Of a stretch of DNA of 64,000 nt, positions 44,741 through 57,011 are shown piece after piece. Each line of letters opens with the position of its first letter. The stretch's first letter is position 1. Where the stretch lies: assembly GCA_963969365.1 (NCBI GenBank), contig OZ017755.1, positions 1,054,001-1,118,000 of the forward strand, read 5' to 3'. The position numbers and the translations under genes were made by a program. This DNA comes from Asterochloris sp. CNOR1 (Eukaryota > Chlorophyta > Trebouxiophyceae > Trebouxiales > Trebouxiaceae). The notes below the pieces were generated by a model. It did not search any database, was not told the origin of the DNA, and was given only the letters and a program-made list of their open reading frames with translations.

Positions 44741-47700
44741 TCAGAACAGGACCTGCCTGCAGGCGCTGATGAAGAGGTCCCCCACAAAGGACAGCCTGAT
44801 GAGCAGCGAGGCTGGCCACCAGGACGGATCGCTTCCCTGCTCCTGCTGCTGTGGCAGCACTACGAGGCCCTGCAGCTGGCACCACGCTATCTTGCACTAC
44901 ATAAACACATGCTAGCACATCACATGTGGCACCTCTGCACTGTACTCAAATACATGTTGTCCACAGCTCGCTTTCGCAGACAGCACTCATTTTCAACAAG
45001 AGGTTTCGGCTGCGCTGATGCTCCGCTAGTCCTGCAACATGCTACTCCTCTGAAGGCAATCTATGAAGTCAGGGTGTGATGATGAATGCCAAAAGTGATG
45101 AGTGCTGCGGTGAGGGCACCTGCAGCTCGAAATGGGAGGGGTGCAAGGGTGGGTAGATTCAGTGGCACCTGCGGGATCCTTTGTCACGGCACGTTGCACC
45201 AAAGGTTTCAAGGTGCGCCGGCAAGTGTGGGTCCGCAGGACAGGCACCTTGAGGTCTGAGGCCCATCGTGCAAGCTGCTGCAGCTGGTGGCCATGCTTAG
45301 CTGTCAAGACCTGACTTGGCGCATGTCGCAGAGGTGTGCACACGCGCAGGGGCAGGTCTGCACTCTGGAAGCTCATATTGCCATGCAGGCCCCTCGGTGC
45401 GGAGCCCTGATTCTCTGCAGCAGGAAGGGTTTGGTGGTGGTCAAGCCCTGCTGTGAGCCCAAGGCCGTCTGGCCATAGCCGCTAGACTGCATCAGCCTGT
45501 GTGGTGCTGTTGTCATGCATATGTGCCAGGGCTGGTGCAACAGCGGGCGCAAGGGCAGAATGCCACTTGAATCCATCATAGCACAGCCTGTGCATCCTGT
45601 GCTGCTCTGCAGCCTGCCAGGTTGCAGACCCCAGGCAAGGTGTAGCATTTGACTGAGGAAGGGAAGCGCTACCAGGGTACCAAGTCGGCGTGGAGCTGAC
45701 ATCCACTCTCACATGCAGGTCACCTGCTTTGTGCAACATGGCTGCAGCTGCTGGTTGGTCTTCAGTGGCCGAGAAGTCGTAGGACATGCAGTCGCCAGTA
45801 ATGGCTGAGACTGCAAAGATGGTGCCTAGGGCTTGCACCGCGGCAGGAGCCTGCAAAACAGACCACAGATTGCAGATTATTACCAAAGCACTTTGTTGAA
45901 CTGAAGTAAGAGTGTGTAAGACGATGTCTTGGTGCAGTGGTGGCAGCACAAGGCACTTCCCAGCCAGGGATAACAGCCACACTGAAGGCGCACCTGCAGA
46001 GGGCAGGGCCTGGCACTTGCCTGCCAGGCAGTTCAGCTCAGCTCAGCCTTTGCTGCAGACCCCACCAGCGCTTGACATGACCACTCACCTGGTGACCTGG
46101 AAGGCCTGGCTCTGCGCCGGCCTGGCTGGCTTGGGTGCCCGCCACCGACTGCGATGTGCGGAACATCCCCTGGGATGCAGGCATGCTGTCCTGCAGCCAG
46201 GGCCATGGATGGTCGCTGCAAGTGTGATCTGGCTTTGACTGACCAGGCTTGCTGTGTCTGGAGTTCAGTTGCACAGACTTCGAACACAGCGCACCTGTGT
46301 TTGACGCCAGGCGCTTTGCATCAGCGGGCTGTCCACAGCAGGGTCCCCAGCCTGTGCTTGTGCACCTGCGGTCAAACTGCCATGAGGGGCGTGCAAGGCA
46401 CTCAACTGTCAAGTTGCTGAAGAGTGCCAGCCCTGCAGCTCTGCAAGCGCATCTCTCGTCGTGAAGTTGCATGTGGCGCTCAGCGGCAAGCGTGCACACC
46501 TGAGCAAGCTGTGTGTACCTTGAGGCCTGGAAGCAAAGAGCTGCAACAGGTGCGGGGGGTTCTGCTGCAGGCCATGCTTCCAGGAGAGCAGGGGAGCCTC
46601 CAGCCGTCTCTGGTCAAACAGCAGCACCGCACTGCCAGTGCATGCCGCAATCAGCACCTCGCTCCTGCCTGCCTGCAGAGACAGCCTGAGCATTGGACAC
46701 CTGAGTCAATGGCCCTGCTCTCCATGAGGTACAGATGCAGTGCAGGACTTGCCCTGCAGTGCCAGCTCTGAGTGGGCCGCACGCACATGTGTGAATGTGG
46801 CACTCCTGCTGCACCACACCCCTCTGCTGTGGCAGGCAATGGCCCGCTTGAGCAAGCTTCCCTGTTTGCGTGCCTTTGAAGACCGCACCTCATGCAGGAC
46901 ACAAGCAGGCAGCCTGGCCACCGCAGCAAGCATCCCTGCCAGCATACCTGAGACGCCTACAGCACACCCTACAGGACACAAGCAGGCAGCTCAGCAAGCC
47001 CCCTTGCCAGCGCATCTGAGGAGCTCGCACCAAACTTTGCAGTGCACAAGCAGGCAACTTGGCCAGCATAGCAAGCCTCCATGCCAGCGCTAAGGTGGAC
47101 AGGATTCAGCCCGCCGACAGAGTAGTACCTGACAGGCCTGCGCTAGCTGGGTGAATTGTTCCCCATCCCTGAGGGTGTGCACCAGGCGCAAATTTGCTGG
47201 CCCACGCAGGGCGCCTAAGCTGCAGCGCACTAGCTTCTGCCCAGCTGTACACACCAGGGAACGGGGCCTGTGCCCCCAGCACATGCACACCCGCCCACTG
47301 GTGCCTGGCTGCAGGTCGATGTTGCCGGCGGCCACCACAGTCAGGGCCTGCAAGTAGGAGTATCCTTGAACAGCTTTTATACAGCTGCCCTGCATGTGCT
47401 GCGCACAGGTCTCAGCGTGGCACTGGGCCACAGAATCCATGCCTGGCCCAAGACAAGTCAGGCACTGCTTTCGCTGCGCAGGCGGGCATCACGCGTACAG
47501 AGGCTGAGCACCTTTGGCAGGCTGCAGTTGGCCCTTGCTTCACGAAGCTGTTGGGGTTGCATCAGCAGGGGTGTGTGTGCAGCGCTGGTGTCCACTGTCT
47601 GCATGCGTGGCTTTGAGCACCTTGGCCGATGGCAGCTGCCCCTCCTTTCCCTCCTGCTCAGCCTCTGCTTGTGCGAAGCTGTCTTGGTGCAGCAACAGCA

Positions 47701-49045
47701 GGTGCACAGACCCGTCCTGGCAGATGAAGGCTACCTCTGCGCCTATGTGAGGGCTGGCAGCCATGTCAGCAATGCAAGAGGAGGTCTTTGATGAGCCCAC
47801 CAGCTGCAGCTGCGGCTGCCTGCAGGGAATGGAGTGTATGCTCTCAAGGTCCATAGCATGGTGCGCAGCACAGGCCGCAGTGTGTGTATGTGAGGGAGAG
47901 AGGCAAAGACAGGCTGCGATGCTTCATGCCGGGGCCTCCCAGACAGGCCTCACCTGCTTGTGCCAGTCTGATTCGCTTGGCAGTGTAGGAGTGAGACAGT
48001 GTACATGGTGTGGAGGGCCACCCAGAGGCAGCCCCTGCGGCTCCCGTCGGCTGCGCCAACTGAACCCAATCCCGCAAGCGGATCAGCAGGGTCCTGCCAT
48101 GCCAGAACCTGCAGAACCTGGGCCTCTGGCAGGTCTGCCTGCACCTGATGCACGACCTGCACAGCAGGTTCAGGGACAAAATTTGAGCGAACTGAGTTGT
48201 TCCAAGAGCAGCTGACAGCAGGAATGGAATGCTGCAAAAGAAATGGCCACATGCATTGCTGGTGTTCACGTTGCTGGACATGTCATGCAGCCATTGCCAT
48301 GCTTCTGCACACAGCGTACACGAGGTAGCACTCTCAGGGCTGCATTGACCTGGATTGGGGATTCTGGACCCTGCTCCAGCACCGTCAAATGCAGCTGATG
48401 CCATCCGCCACCGCTGGCATGGAACACCAGCAGAGCCATGCCGGCCCAGCAGGCTGCCAGGCAGTTGCCCTGCAGCGCTGTCAGGCCAGTTTGCTGCTGC
48501 AGCTGGGCGCCCTCTGTGACAGCACTGCGCAGGAGGCCACGCGGAACTGTGATGTCCTCCCTGGCTGAGGTCAGCCATTTCAGATGCTCCTCGGACACAT
48601 GGTATAGCCTGCAGGGGTGGCCAGACAAGCAAGATGGCTTTGCCAAAGTGAAGCATGAAATCAGCCTGGAGGCAATGCATGGGTACCTCAAAGGTCTCAG
48701 CAGCTCCTGAGGGGAGACAAGATCAGGGGACACTGGTTGCCTGGCTGGCAGCCAGAAGATGTCCTGCCCGCTTTGCAGTCCCTGTGCTGCACCAGGCCAT
48801 CTCTGGAGGGCAGTCTGCGGCGGGTGAAGCCTGCACCAAAAACACCTGCCAGTCAGTCAGCATCTTAGGCAGTCACCTGATCCACAGATGACAACGTGCA
48901 CCTTGTGATGCCTCCCGAGAAACCAGCTGAGATGTCCGCTGCAGGCTGCATGGCCGAGGGAGTGCGCCCATGGGCGCAGTTGAAGTTCTCCTAGCATTCT
49001 TGGATTCAGCACGGGCCAGCTTGCTTTACCGTGCACGCTCACCAT
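44741..49045 (-). CDS. beta-propeller-like protein, possible Pol I factor TAF1C/Rrn6 relative
   Basis: The ATG at 49045 (MVSVHGKASWPVLNPRMLGE) opens the gene. The frame ending ISACRQVLF at 44741 closes it. Coding blocks lie near 48890-49045, 48340-48610, 47950-48220, 47540-47850, 47110-47345, 46510-46690, 45480-45850, 45110-45300 and 44741-44890. Repeated strand-like phrases suggest a propeller: HIGAEVAFICQDGSVHLLLL, HRPRSLVCTAGQKLVRCSLG, RSEVLIAACTGSAVLLFDQR and LGTIFAVSAITGDC. The order 'no code for function, then rDNA-factor-like propeller' resembles TAF1C/Rrn6 of the RNA polymerase I core factor. The resemblance is weak and I hold it as a hypothesis. Exon edges are approximate. Confidence 0.4.
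46894..47060. repeat. imperfect tandem repeat, three units of ~70 bp
   Basis: Units begin with (CAGGA)CACAAGCAGGCAG at about 46894, 46972 and 47043. Each continues into CAGCAAGC...CCAGC. They lie in an intron of the 44741-49045 gene, between its 47110 and 46690 blocks. Unit lengths differ (about 78 and 70 bases) and identity is moderate. Confidence 0.6.
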
Positions 49046-49651
49046 TGCAAACTTCGCGCTTCTCCAATCTCTGTCACCACAGAAACCGGTTGACCCCCTT
49101 GCTGCGTGGAGGATGAGCTACTGTTGCCCCCTGCGCCTGTGCTGATTCGAGATGGCGACCCAGCTCTCAGCTTGTTGGCTAGACTCTCAGCACCTTAGAC
49201 AGGCCAGCAGCCTGCTTGTCAGTGGATCCAATGCCAGGCCTAGACCCCCTTAGCCCACAAGCCTAACCTGGAGCACATGTAGCAGCCCTCCCTCTGTCCG
49301 CACAAATCCACAGGAGCGCCAGCCCTCCAGCTCAACAGACCCGCCAAACATGTAAGTCACTGCCAGCCAGCCAGGGCGTGTGTCTGCCTAGGGCGCGTGC
49401 TTGCTCATGGGACAAGCGTCTGCATGTTCATGTGGTGTTTCCTCAACCCTGCAGCTCTGTCTGTGCATGGTGCCAGCTTGAGTGGATGCCACTTATGAGA
49501 GGAAAGCCTGTCTGTATATAAAGCACCATCAATTAACAGCATGTGGCGGCTGCTGCGCTCCCGCTCTAGCGCTGTCCCAGAGAGGGCTTGCCTGACAGGT
49601 CCTGCCTGTGTCGGGCCACATCCCCTCGGGGTGCCAACAGTCTTCACTGCT
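49046..49651. promoter_or_regulatory. divergent intergenic region
   Basis: This sits between the minus-strand gene starting at 49045 and the plus-strand gene. A GTAAGT donor at 49351 preceded by a short non-AUG stretch suggests that a 5' UTR exon of the plus-strand gene ends there. TATATAAAG at about 49515 is TATA-like but would lie inside that intron. No other gene is seen. Confidence 0.3.
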
Positions 49652-51841
49652 CTGTTGCAGGCTCAGCAACCAACCCTCTCAGACGACACTTGGCCCCAAG
49701 CCGATCCGGCATGACAGCGCTGCCTCCATGCTAGAGGCTGACCTGACCGGCCTGAAGCAGCAGCCATTTGACACCATGCCCCTGCAGCTGAGGCTGCCAG
49801 CCGCCAAGGGCAGTGTCGACCCCACCCACCACAGGCGCCGCGTCATCAAGCTGAAACCCCTCGATGACCTCGGCACTGGGTTTGCTGCTGGCGCCCCTGC
49901 TGACGGCATGACCTCATCTGCAGTGCTGGCACAGCCGCCTGCTCTGAGGGCCAGGGTTCAGCCCGGCCTCAAGCCTGCACCAGCTGCTGCTGGTGCTGGC
50001 AGCCCCACCTCGGTGCTTGACCGGGGCCTCAGCACACCCACGCACTGGCATCCGCCGGCACCGGCCATGCCAGTGCCAGCCGCCCAGCAGCACCAACCGA
50101 CCCCTACCCACCCCTTGGGCTCCTGGGCCGAGCGCCAGGTCTGGCACAAGCTGCCACAGCCTGCTGCGGGCAACCCGTGGGGCGCTGCACCACTGTCAGC
50201 TGGCCTGCCAGTCAAGAGCAATGCCCAGCTGGCCCCAGCCTCTAGCCGGGTCAGGTCGCGGGCTGCAGCCCTGCTGGCCTCTGGCCAGCGCACCCCACGC
50301 CGGGAGGCACACCTTGCCTGGGCCTGGCCCAGGCATGCTCCCCCAGGTGGGTGCTCCCTCACTGCTTGTGGGGCATGGGAGCTGTGACTGGCAGAGCATG
50401 TGCAACAAGTGGTTTGCTCTCAAACTACCCTGCATCTGCCTGGCAGCAAGGCCATGGTGGAGCTTTCCTGCGAAGCATGGGGTGTGTGAACTGTCCCAGC
50501 TCCACCTGGGGTTGCTCACCTCCTGCAACTCAGCCCCGCTCATGTGCCTGCAGGTGCCAAGCCTGAGGCCAAGGCTGGCGAGGTCTGGCGCCGCCAGTTC
50601 CGCAGGAAGTGGGGCCTGGAGCAGCTGAGGGCACTGCGGAAAAGCTTCCCAGCAGATGACGACACCCTGCGAGAGTCCTGGGATGACGCCCTTGCCCTGG
50701 TGCAGGCAGTCAACAGCTCCCAGGGCCAGCAGGTGCGTTTCAGGTTCCTTCTCTCCTGATGCTTGCTTGATGATGCATGAGACATTGCTGACATGGCCAG
50801 CAGGTGCGCAACCACTGCTGGTCTAATGCACAGCCTGCTGACCTGTGCTTGATGCCTCAGCTCTGGGCTTGACAGGGGTAAGGCCACTACATGCACGAGT
50901 GACTGGGCCTGAGGTGTCCATGACGCTGGTTGAGACACAGCTGACAGATTGGTGGGGGGGAAAGCTAGTGCCCTGCAGCTAGTACCTGTGCAGGCTAGCC
51001 AGCGCTTGTGTACATCATGTTGCGCTGGAGGCACAGCAGGCATCTGTCAGAGGGTGCATGGCCGCTGCTGAGAGCATCACACCGTGTGTGCTTGTGGCAA
51101 GAGCCTCCTCATTTGCAGCTGAGGGAGGACGTAATGTTGCACCAGCGTCATGCCCCTGCACTGATCATTTGCTCATGCCATGTCACAGGTTGACATGACA
51201 CTGCCGCTGGCAGCTGCTCTGGCCCCTGAGCCAGCTGCTATGCCCCTCCTGGACATCGAGGACTCCTTTGCAGATGTCCTGCTGGAGGATTTCGTGCCTG
51301 CTGGCAACCTGGCAGGTGTGCGCCTGCACCTCCTGAGCTTGTCTCTGCAAAATTTTGGAGTATGTGCCTCTGCTCCTGTTGTGCCGTGTTGTCGAGCGAT
51401 GCTGCCCCTGTGTTGCAGTCTCAGAGCACCTGCTGTTGCAGAATATCTCACAACAATCCCTGAACGCGTTGCTTTCAGTGAAAACAGTGTGCATTGCCAG
51501 GTGTCTGACTTGGCCCAGGCTGTTTGCTGTAGGAGACAGTGTTCAATTGGCGGCCAACCCATTCGGGTGCATGGAAGCCAGCGTTGTTGCACACAGTATT
51601 GCACTCAAGGCTCAGGAGCTTCAAGGTCACCAGGTGAGTTCTTGTATCGTGATCTGCACTTGCTGCAAATCCTGTTGCGTGGCTCTTCTGCCTGACCTGT
51701 TTAGAAAAACTTGTGGTGCCAACGGGCTTTAGGCAAACCCTACAGGTGTGCCTACAGGTCAAGGTGATGGCCAAGCTGAAGGAACAATCCCCCATAGGCA
51801 TCCTGACTGAGCCTTGCAACCCCTTTTGGAAAAATGCATGA
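49652..51841 (+). CDS. uncharacterised protein
   Basis: The first recognised exon begins after TTGCAG at about 49660 and runs to about 50345, with its first ATG at 49728 (MLEADLTGLKQQPFD). It is Pro/Ala-rich and probably disordered. Next is about 50552-50732 with a charged helical segment (VWRRQFRRKWGLEQLRALRK) and ESWDDALALVQAV. Then come about 51190-51318 (acidic: LLDIEDSFADVLLEDF), about 51440-51510, about 51532-51633 (QLAANPFGCMEASVVAHSIA) and 51758-51841 (VKVMAKLKEQSPIGILTEPC). The stop is at 51839-51841. The last junction is phase 0 and consistent; the 51440-51530 junctions are not resolved. No family is recognised. A 5' exon upstream of 49352 is likely. Confidence 0.4.
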
Positions 51842-52584
51842 ATGTATTGTCCTTTGTAAAACATCTGCGTTTCCTGTCTCTGCTCCACTCTTGTATCATG
51901 ACAGCAATGTAGACGCAATGTGGCAGAAGGAAAGCCAAATTCCTCTCTCTTTTCACCCAATTGTAAGATTCACATCACCTCTGTGTCAGCTTCCCTATGG
52001 CGGCAAGAGGCTTCTGCAGGGAGTTCATGGCATGCCAAACCAGCCTGCAGAGGCCTCTTGACTCAGCATTGTCAGCTTGCTGAGGCATCAAGCGTGGTCA
52101 CTGAGTGACCTCTTATGGTCACTTTGAGTCCTGAACAGACAGTTTTCCATGCAGGAACATTGAGGCCTACGCCAGATATCTGCCATGTTATGACTGGCCT
52201 GTAAGGGTTGCTTGCAGAGGCCTCCTGGCTTAGGTATATAAGGCAGAGGCACAGCCCTCTACCATCACAGTGGCCTCTGCAAAACGTTTGCAATTGGTGA
52301 TCACGTTATCTGCACAGACTCTGGCTGTTCGAGGACAGGTTCAGCTACAAAGGCTGCTGGCATCTTTCAAGGGAAACATTGTTCACCGATGTGGTATATG
52401 AGGAAAAAGGGCTCATCGAAAGGAGGTGCAGGAGACCGCGAGGTCCTCCCAGAGTTCCAGGGAATTGTCACAAACAGAATAGCCTGGGGCATGGGGCGGC
52501 CGCAAATTGACCTGTCAAAGATGTGCAAGCAAGGCTTCTCGCAGGCTTTATTTTCAGCAGGGCAGCAGCTGACTGCTGGGATGG
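51842..52584. other. intergenic region with an isolated TATA-like box
   Basis: This is the tail-to-tail space between the plus-strand gene and the minus-strand gene ending at 52585. A clear TATATAAGG occurs at 52235-52243. About 145 bases downstream an ATG opens a plus-strand frame (52391 on, MWYMRKKGSSKGGAGDREVL) that overlaps the neighbour's 3' end. I cannot say whether it is expressed. Confidence 0.35.
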
Positions 52585-53863
52585 TCATCGCACCCAAAAT
52601 GCCTTGCAAAAGGCTGTGTGCTGTAGACGATATTGGGCCTGCTGCTCTGCCTCATAGAAATGCCGGTGCTGGGGTTCCAGAGCCAGCAGCGCCCGTGTCA
52701 CAGGGCTGTCCACGCTTGCCAGGTACCTACAGAGCAAGCTCTTTCCATAAATGTGCCAACCTGCAGAGCTGTGGGCACTGCATAGCAGCAGCACAGGGCT
52801 CCTTCTCTTCTCCTTTCAGGATGCAGCGCTCAGCAGCCGCCAAAGTGCAGACGTATAGAGCCAAGAGCCATTGCAAAGCCACCAGCCGTCAGCAGAGCGA
52901 ATTTGCAGGGCGCCCTCCACACTTGATGGGGCAGAATGCAGCATGCAGTCCCTTGCAGGCTCTCACCAGTTGACCTCAGCAGGCTTGCCAAGGTCCTTCT
53001 TGGGGCCGGGTGGATCCAAGAGCCCACTGCTTAGCCGAGTATTCAGCATGTCCAGCTCAGGTGTGTCCTCAGGGGTTCCACCTGCCAGCAGCCAGCACAA
53101 TATCAGCAGCAACCCAGAACAGACTCAAGAGCCAGGTTGGAATGCGGCCGGCACATGTCGGCACACAGAACGCCTTGTGCTGCACAGGCCACAGCCACAG
53201 GCGGCAGCAGCAGGCTGAGGCCAACCCTCAGCATCAGCCACTCAGACAGCAGCCACCTGGCAGCTTGTGCAGCAGCCAGTCCAGAGAGCGGCGCTTCAGC
53301 ATCAGAAGCCGCTGCGGGAGCGCTGACTTAGCAGGCATCAGGGGCTGTCTCAAGCGCTGCCCCTCTGGTGGCTCTGCAGCTTCAGGGGATGGGCAGGCTG
53401 TTGACAGCTGAAAGGGGGAAGCCAGCACTGAGGAGGGTGACAGCGGCTCTGCAACTGGGGGGCTGAGATGCTCCTCCACTGCCTTTTCTGTGCTGAGGGC
53501 CTGGCAGGGGGGCTGCTGCTGTGCGAGGCTGCATGGCGCACTGCTGCCTTCCTGCTGCACCATGCTGGCAGCTGTATGGAAGCCTGCGGCCGACAGCCCA
53601 GCATACCTGCATCAAGGTGGGTAGGTCAAGAGCGGGCAGACTTTCACTGATGATGGGTTTCAGCCAGTGGCTGCTGCCTCTGGGGTATGTGCCAGTGACT
53701 CAGAACCCTGCCGGACCGCCAGAGTATTAGCAGATGAGCCATCATGGGACTTTGGCGCTCTCACCACCAGCAGACATCCAGTAGCCTTTGAGGCCCACTC
53801 GGTTCCTCGCAGGGTAGTGATTTGACTGGCTGTGGCAGATCTTGCTTGCAGATCAGGCGCCAT
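52585..53863 (-). CDS. uncharacterised protein with possible organelle transit peptide
   Basis: The ATG at 53863 opens exon 1 (53765-53863), which is rich in Ser, Thr, Ala and Arg with few acids, like a plastid or mitochondrial transit peptide. Exon 2 (about 53270-53607) is Pro/Ser-rich and ends RRSLDWLLHKLPG. Exon 3 (about 52970-53080) encodes TPELDMLNTRLSSGLLDPPG. Then comes a short exon with GALQIRSADGW, joined in phase to the last exon (52585 to about 52724), which starts YLASVDSPVTRALLALEPQH and ends CKAFWVR. The joins from exon 2 on are consistent. The exon 1-2 phase is unresolved. I do not recognise a family. Confidence 0.45.
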
Positions 53864-54389
53864 TCATGAGACAGAGGTCTGAGCCAACGGTGCATTGCTG
53901 AAGTGAGGGAGAACGATGCTTCTGTCAAGGTCCTTTACGGCCCTAGCATGCGGGCAATGATTGCCCCGCGTTGCGAATAAAACAAAAAAATCTCATCGCC
54001 CACGATGCTCTGGTCTATCACCAAGCTCTTTATGCAGGGAATCGCTGCACAGGAGCTTGGTGGATGTGGGGTCACTGGTAATGGCGGACGGCTGACCAGC
54101 CTGCCGATAAATCTATAACAGACCGGTCTGTGAAGGCTCTGGGCTCGCCTATGCAGGATGCCCCCAGGAAGCAACTCCAAGCAGGTGAGGGCTAATCAAC
54201 AGCCCTTTCATATATCGGTGTAGCAGTAGCAACAGGGAAGTAGCAGCAAAAGATGGCAGCTGCACAGATGTGATGAGCAGCGTCTGCTGGGTTGGCCTGT
54301 GCCAGGCCATACGCCAGAAGCGCAGATCCTGATTAGAAGTAGTTGCTGCTGCTGGTGCTCTGCCACAGAGGATGACTGGCCTGCCATTA
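53864..54389. other. head-to-tail intergenic region
   Basis: This is 526 bases between the TrmH-like stop and the start of the next minus-strand gene. No motif, RNA gene or convincing ORF was seen. Short AT-rich words (AATAAAACAAAAAAAT near 53975) are the only feature. Confidence 0.3.
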
Positions 54390-56853
54390 TCAAGCGTCAC
54401 CAGCCTGGTGCCTGGCCAGCAAATCATCAAACACCCTGACATCTGCAAACTTTGCCTGCAACAGACAGGTAAAGCATCAGCTAAGCGTTGCCCTAGCAAG
54501 GCATGAAGGAGCATAGCTGCCTCACTAAGCGTCAACACTGACCAACAGATGGAGCCCACACCTCTCACCAGGGAGCTGTCACAGCGGCGACATGTTGAGT
54601 GCTCAGCAAAGAGCCACAGCTGGCCCACCTTGTGCAGCGGCAGCAGCACCTCTGGCAGCAAACAAGCTTTTAGCTGAGGTCACTGAAATACAGAGACCCT
54701 GGTTCAGCAAACATGCCCACACGCTCAACCTGTACCCTTTGCATGAGCACTGCCAATAAAGCCTGCTGCCCCCCTGATAAGTCCCCAAGCCAGCATTGTA
54801 GGATCTCAAGGTCACCAGATTAAGCCCGAAGCAGGCCCTCCTCAAGCCGCAGCATTGGGCGCTGCCAGCCTGCCTCCCGCAGCAACAATACGCCAAAAGG
54901 ATTTGATGGACACTCATAGCTGGCTCACCAGGTGCAAGACATGCATGCACTGTGCATGGCTGCCCCAGGACCCAAGGACCCACTCACAAGCTCAGTCACC
55001 AGGCCAACTCACGGCAGACCCACCTTGTGCCGCAGCATCAGCACTGCCAGCAAAACCTCTCGCTCCTCCTCTGACAGGTCGCCGTGCCTGCCCAGGTTGT
55101 GCAGCCTCCAGGAGCGCGCCTCATACATGATGAGGCTGGCTGCCACTGAGATGTTGAAGGACTCCACAAAGCCTGACATGGGAATCATCACTGACTGGTC
55201 TGCCAGGGCCAGGGCCTCGTCTGAGATGCCTGGCAGGCAGCAACAGGTTTGGTTTCACTGTCAGTCAGCTTAGAGGCCTAGTAGGGATATGATGACTTGT
55301 CTGCCCGGGCATGTGTCCAAGAGGCAGCAATGGATGGCATGGCTTGCTGGCTGGGCACCTGGGAAAGCTTTCAGAAGGCCTCATCTGAGATGCATGATGG
55401 TGGCTGCAGCATCTGGCTTGCTGCGCACATAGCGACGAGGGATTGCATTGCAGCAAAACGCCTGGTGTGGCAGCAGGAGGCCTCCATGTTATGCGGCTAT
55501 TGTGCAGGAGCTGACAACTGTCACTGCTGTATGCAAGACATAGCTCCAGGGGCCATGCTGCAGTCACCAGACTGTGAGCCACACTGCACTCACCAACAAG
55601 CTGATCAGGACTCAGCTGGTCAAGGTCTGACCTTCATGCTCGTTGCCCATGACAACTGCTGTTGGCTTGCTCCAGTCGATGGTGCCAATGTCAGCGCTGG
55701 CTGCGTCCAGGTGGGTCACAAGAATCTGTAGGCAGGAGTCAGACAGCTTGGCGCAGGGTCCTTGGTGTCAGCTTCAAGGAACATCTGCACGATCCCACAT
55801 CATCATCACCGACCAGGCCTTTGCTCGAGGTACACAGAGTACTACAACAACATACTGGCTGCAAAATTGCATACCGTCACAGTCAGTTCCACATGGGTGC
55901 CTGCAGCTCAGGACGATGCAAGCTGGCTACTTGGCCTGTGCCGCCCCAGATGATGGCAGGCAGGCAGGCTATCAGACAGCTTTTGACAATACAACCAGGC
56001 TTTCCATTTGCTGGCTGACACTTCAGGGAGAAGAGGACTACACAGCAGCACCCAAGGCGTCACCTGGTAGCCTGCAGTCTTAGCATGCTGCAGGCAGTCG
56101 GTAGTGTTGGGCCAAAAGTTCAGGTCCAGCCACTTCTCCGCCCCTGCTGAATTCTTGCCACGCCGCGACTTGTACTTGTGCCCTGACTCGTTGATGCAGT
56201 GCAGGCCTCCAAAGCCCAAGGCTGCAGCAACAGAGGGGCCTGCTCAATGCTACTGATGGCAAAGACACAAGCACCGCGCAGGCATGCTGTGTGATAGTGC
56301 CCTTGCTGTGACAGTGCAAGCCACAATCCTGATCAGCTTTCAGGCACTCACCATCGGCTGATCTGGCGGTGGCACCAAGGTTGCCCATGTCATGGACACC
56401 TGCAAGAGGGAGCCACATTCCTGATGCTGCGGTGCAATTGCTGAGGCATGAGGCACAGCCGCTTTACCTTCCAGGATGGGCAGGACTGTGAATGTACGCT
56501 GGGTGGTGGCCTGCAGGGGAGCCACCCATTACTTTGGCTTAAGCGCAGCAGGCACTGCATCTGCTCTTCTGCAGCCATGCCTGTTTGAGCATCTGGAGCC
56601 TGTCATCTGCGAGTGAGCCACTGAGGGATGCTAGCACCTCCTGTGCCGAAATGTCTTTGCCCAGTCCATGGGTGAAGCCATTTCGGTAGGGAAACTTGCT
56701 GGCACACTGTGCGAGCTCTTGAGACGTGTATCTAAGAACTTCAACCCTTTGTTCAGCATGCACGGTGGTACATGAACTGTTGCGCAGGCACAAGTGCCTC
56801 CTCACCCTGCATGGCCAACTCTGCAGGCCATGACACCTCAGGCCCCTGAGCAT
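54390..56853 (-). CDS. SpoU/TrmH-family RNA 2'-O-ribose methyltransferase
   Basis: Exons: about 56570-56853 (donor not settled), 56468-56510, 56352-56399, 56064-56221, 55632-55725, 55024-55229 and 54390-54455. From the second exon on, all phases close. The three SpoU motifs are present in order: GVHDMGNLGATARSADALGF (motif 1), VVMGNEHEGISDEALALAD (motif 2) and IPMSGFVESFNISVAASLIM followed by YEA (motif 3). Together they form the SPOUT trefoil knot that binds S-adenosylmethionine. Motif 3 is closest to TrmH, which makes Gm18 in tRNA, but rRNA targets are possible. Between motifs 1 and 2 is a basic insert (HKYKSRRGKNSAGAEKW). The N-terminus (MLRGLRCHGLQSWPCRVRRH) is Arg-rich and without acids, suggesting import into plastid or mitochondrion. 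Confidence 0.85.
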
Positions 56854-56939
56854 TCACACTCTGCCGTCAGCATGGATTCTAAAGAGTTGACTGGGATTCG
56901 AAAGGATTGGGTGGGTCAAGAGTGGGAATGAAAGCCATG

Positions 56940-57011
56940 GCAGCAATAGCTTAGTGGTAAAGCACCAGACTGCAAATCTGGGGACCCAGGTTCGATTCCT
57001 TGGTTGCTGCA
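56940..57011 (+). tRNA. tRNA-Cys(GCA)-like gene with an odd T stem
   Basis: A cloverleaf can be drawn. Acceptor GCAGCAA pairs with TTGCTGC, discriminator A at 57011. D stem GCTT/AAGC has loop AGTGGTA. Anticodon stem CCAGA/TCTGG has loop CTGCAAA, giving anticodon GCA (Cys). The A box (TAGCTTAGTGG) and B box (GGTTCGATTCC) are both intact. The T stem is irregular: CCAGG faces CCTTGG, so one base is bulged. There is no intron. It may be a working gene, a variant or a tRNA pseudogene. Confidence 0.7.

Noticed and set aside
44672-45079. Plus-strand 135-residue ORF
   Set aside because: It overlaps the end of the minus-strand propeller-like gene, whose frame has better coding character.
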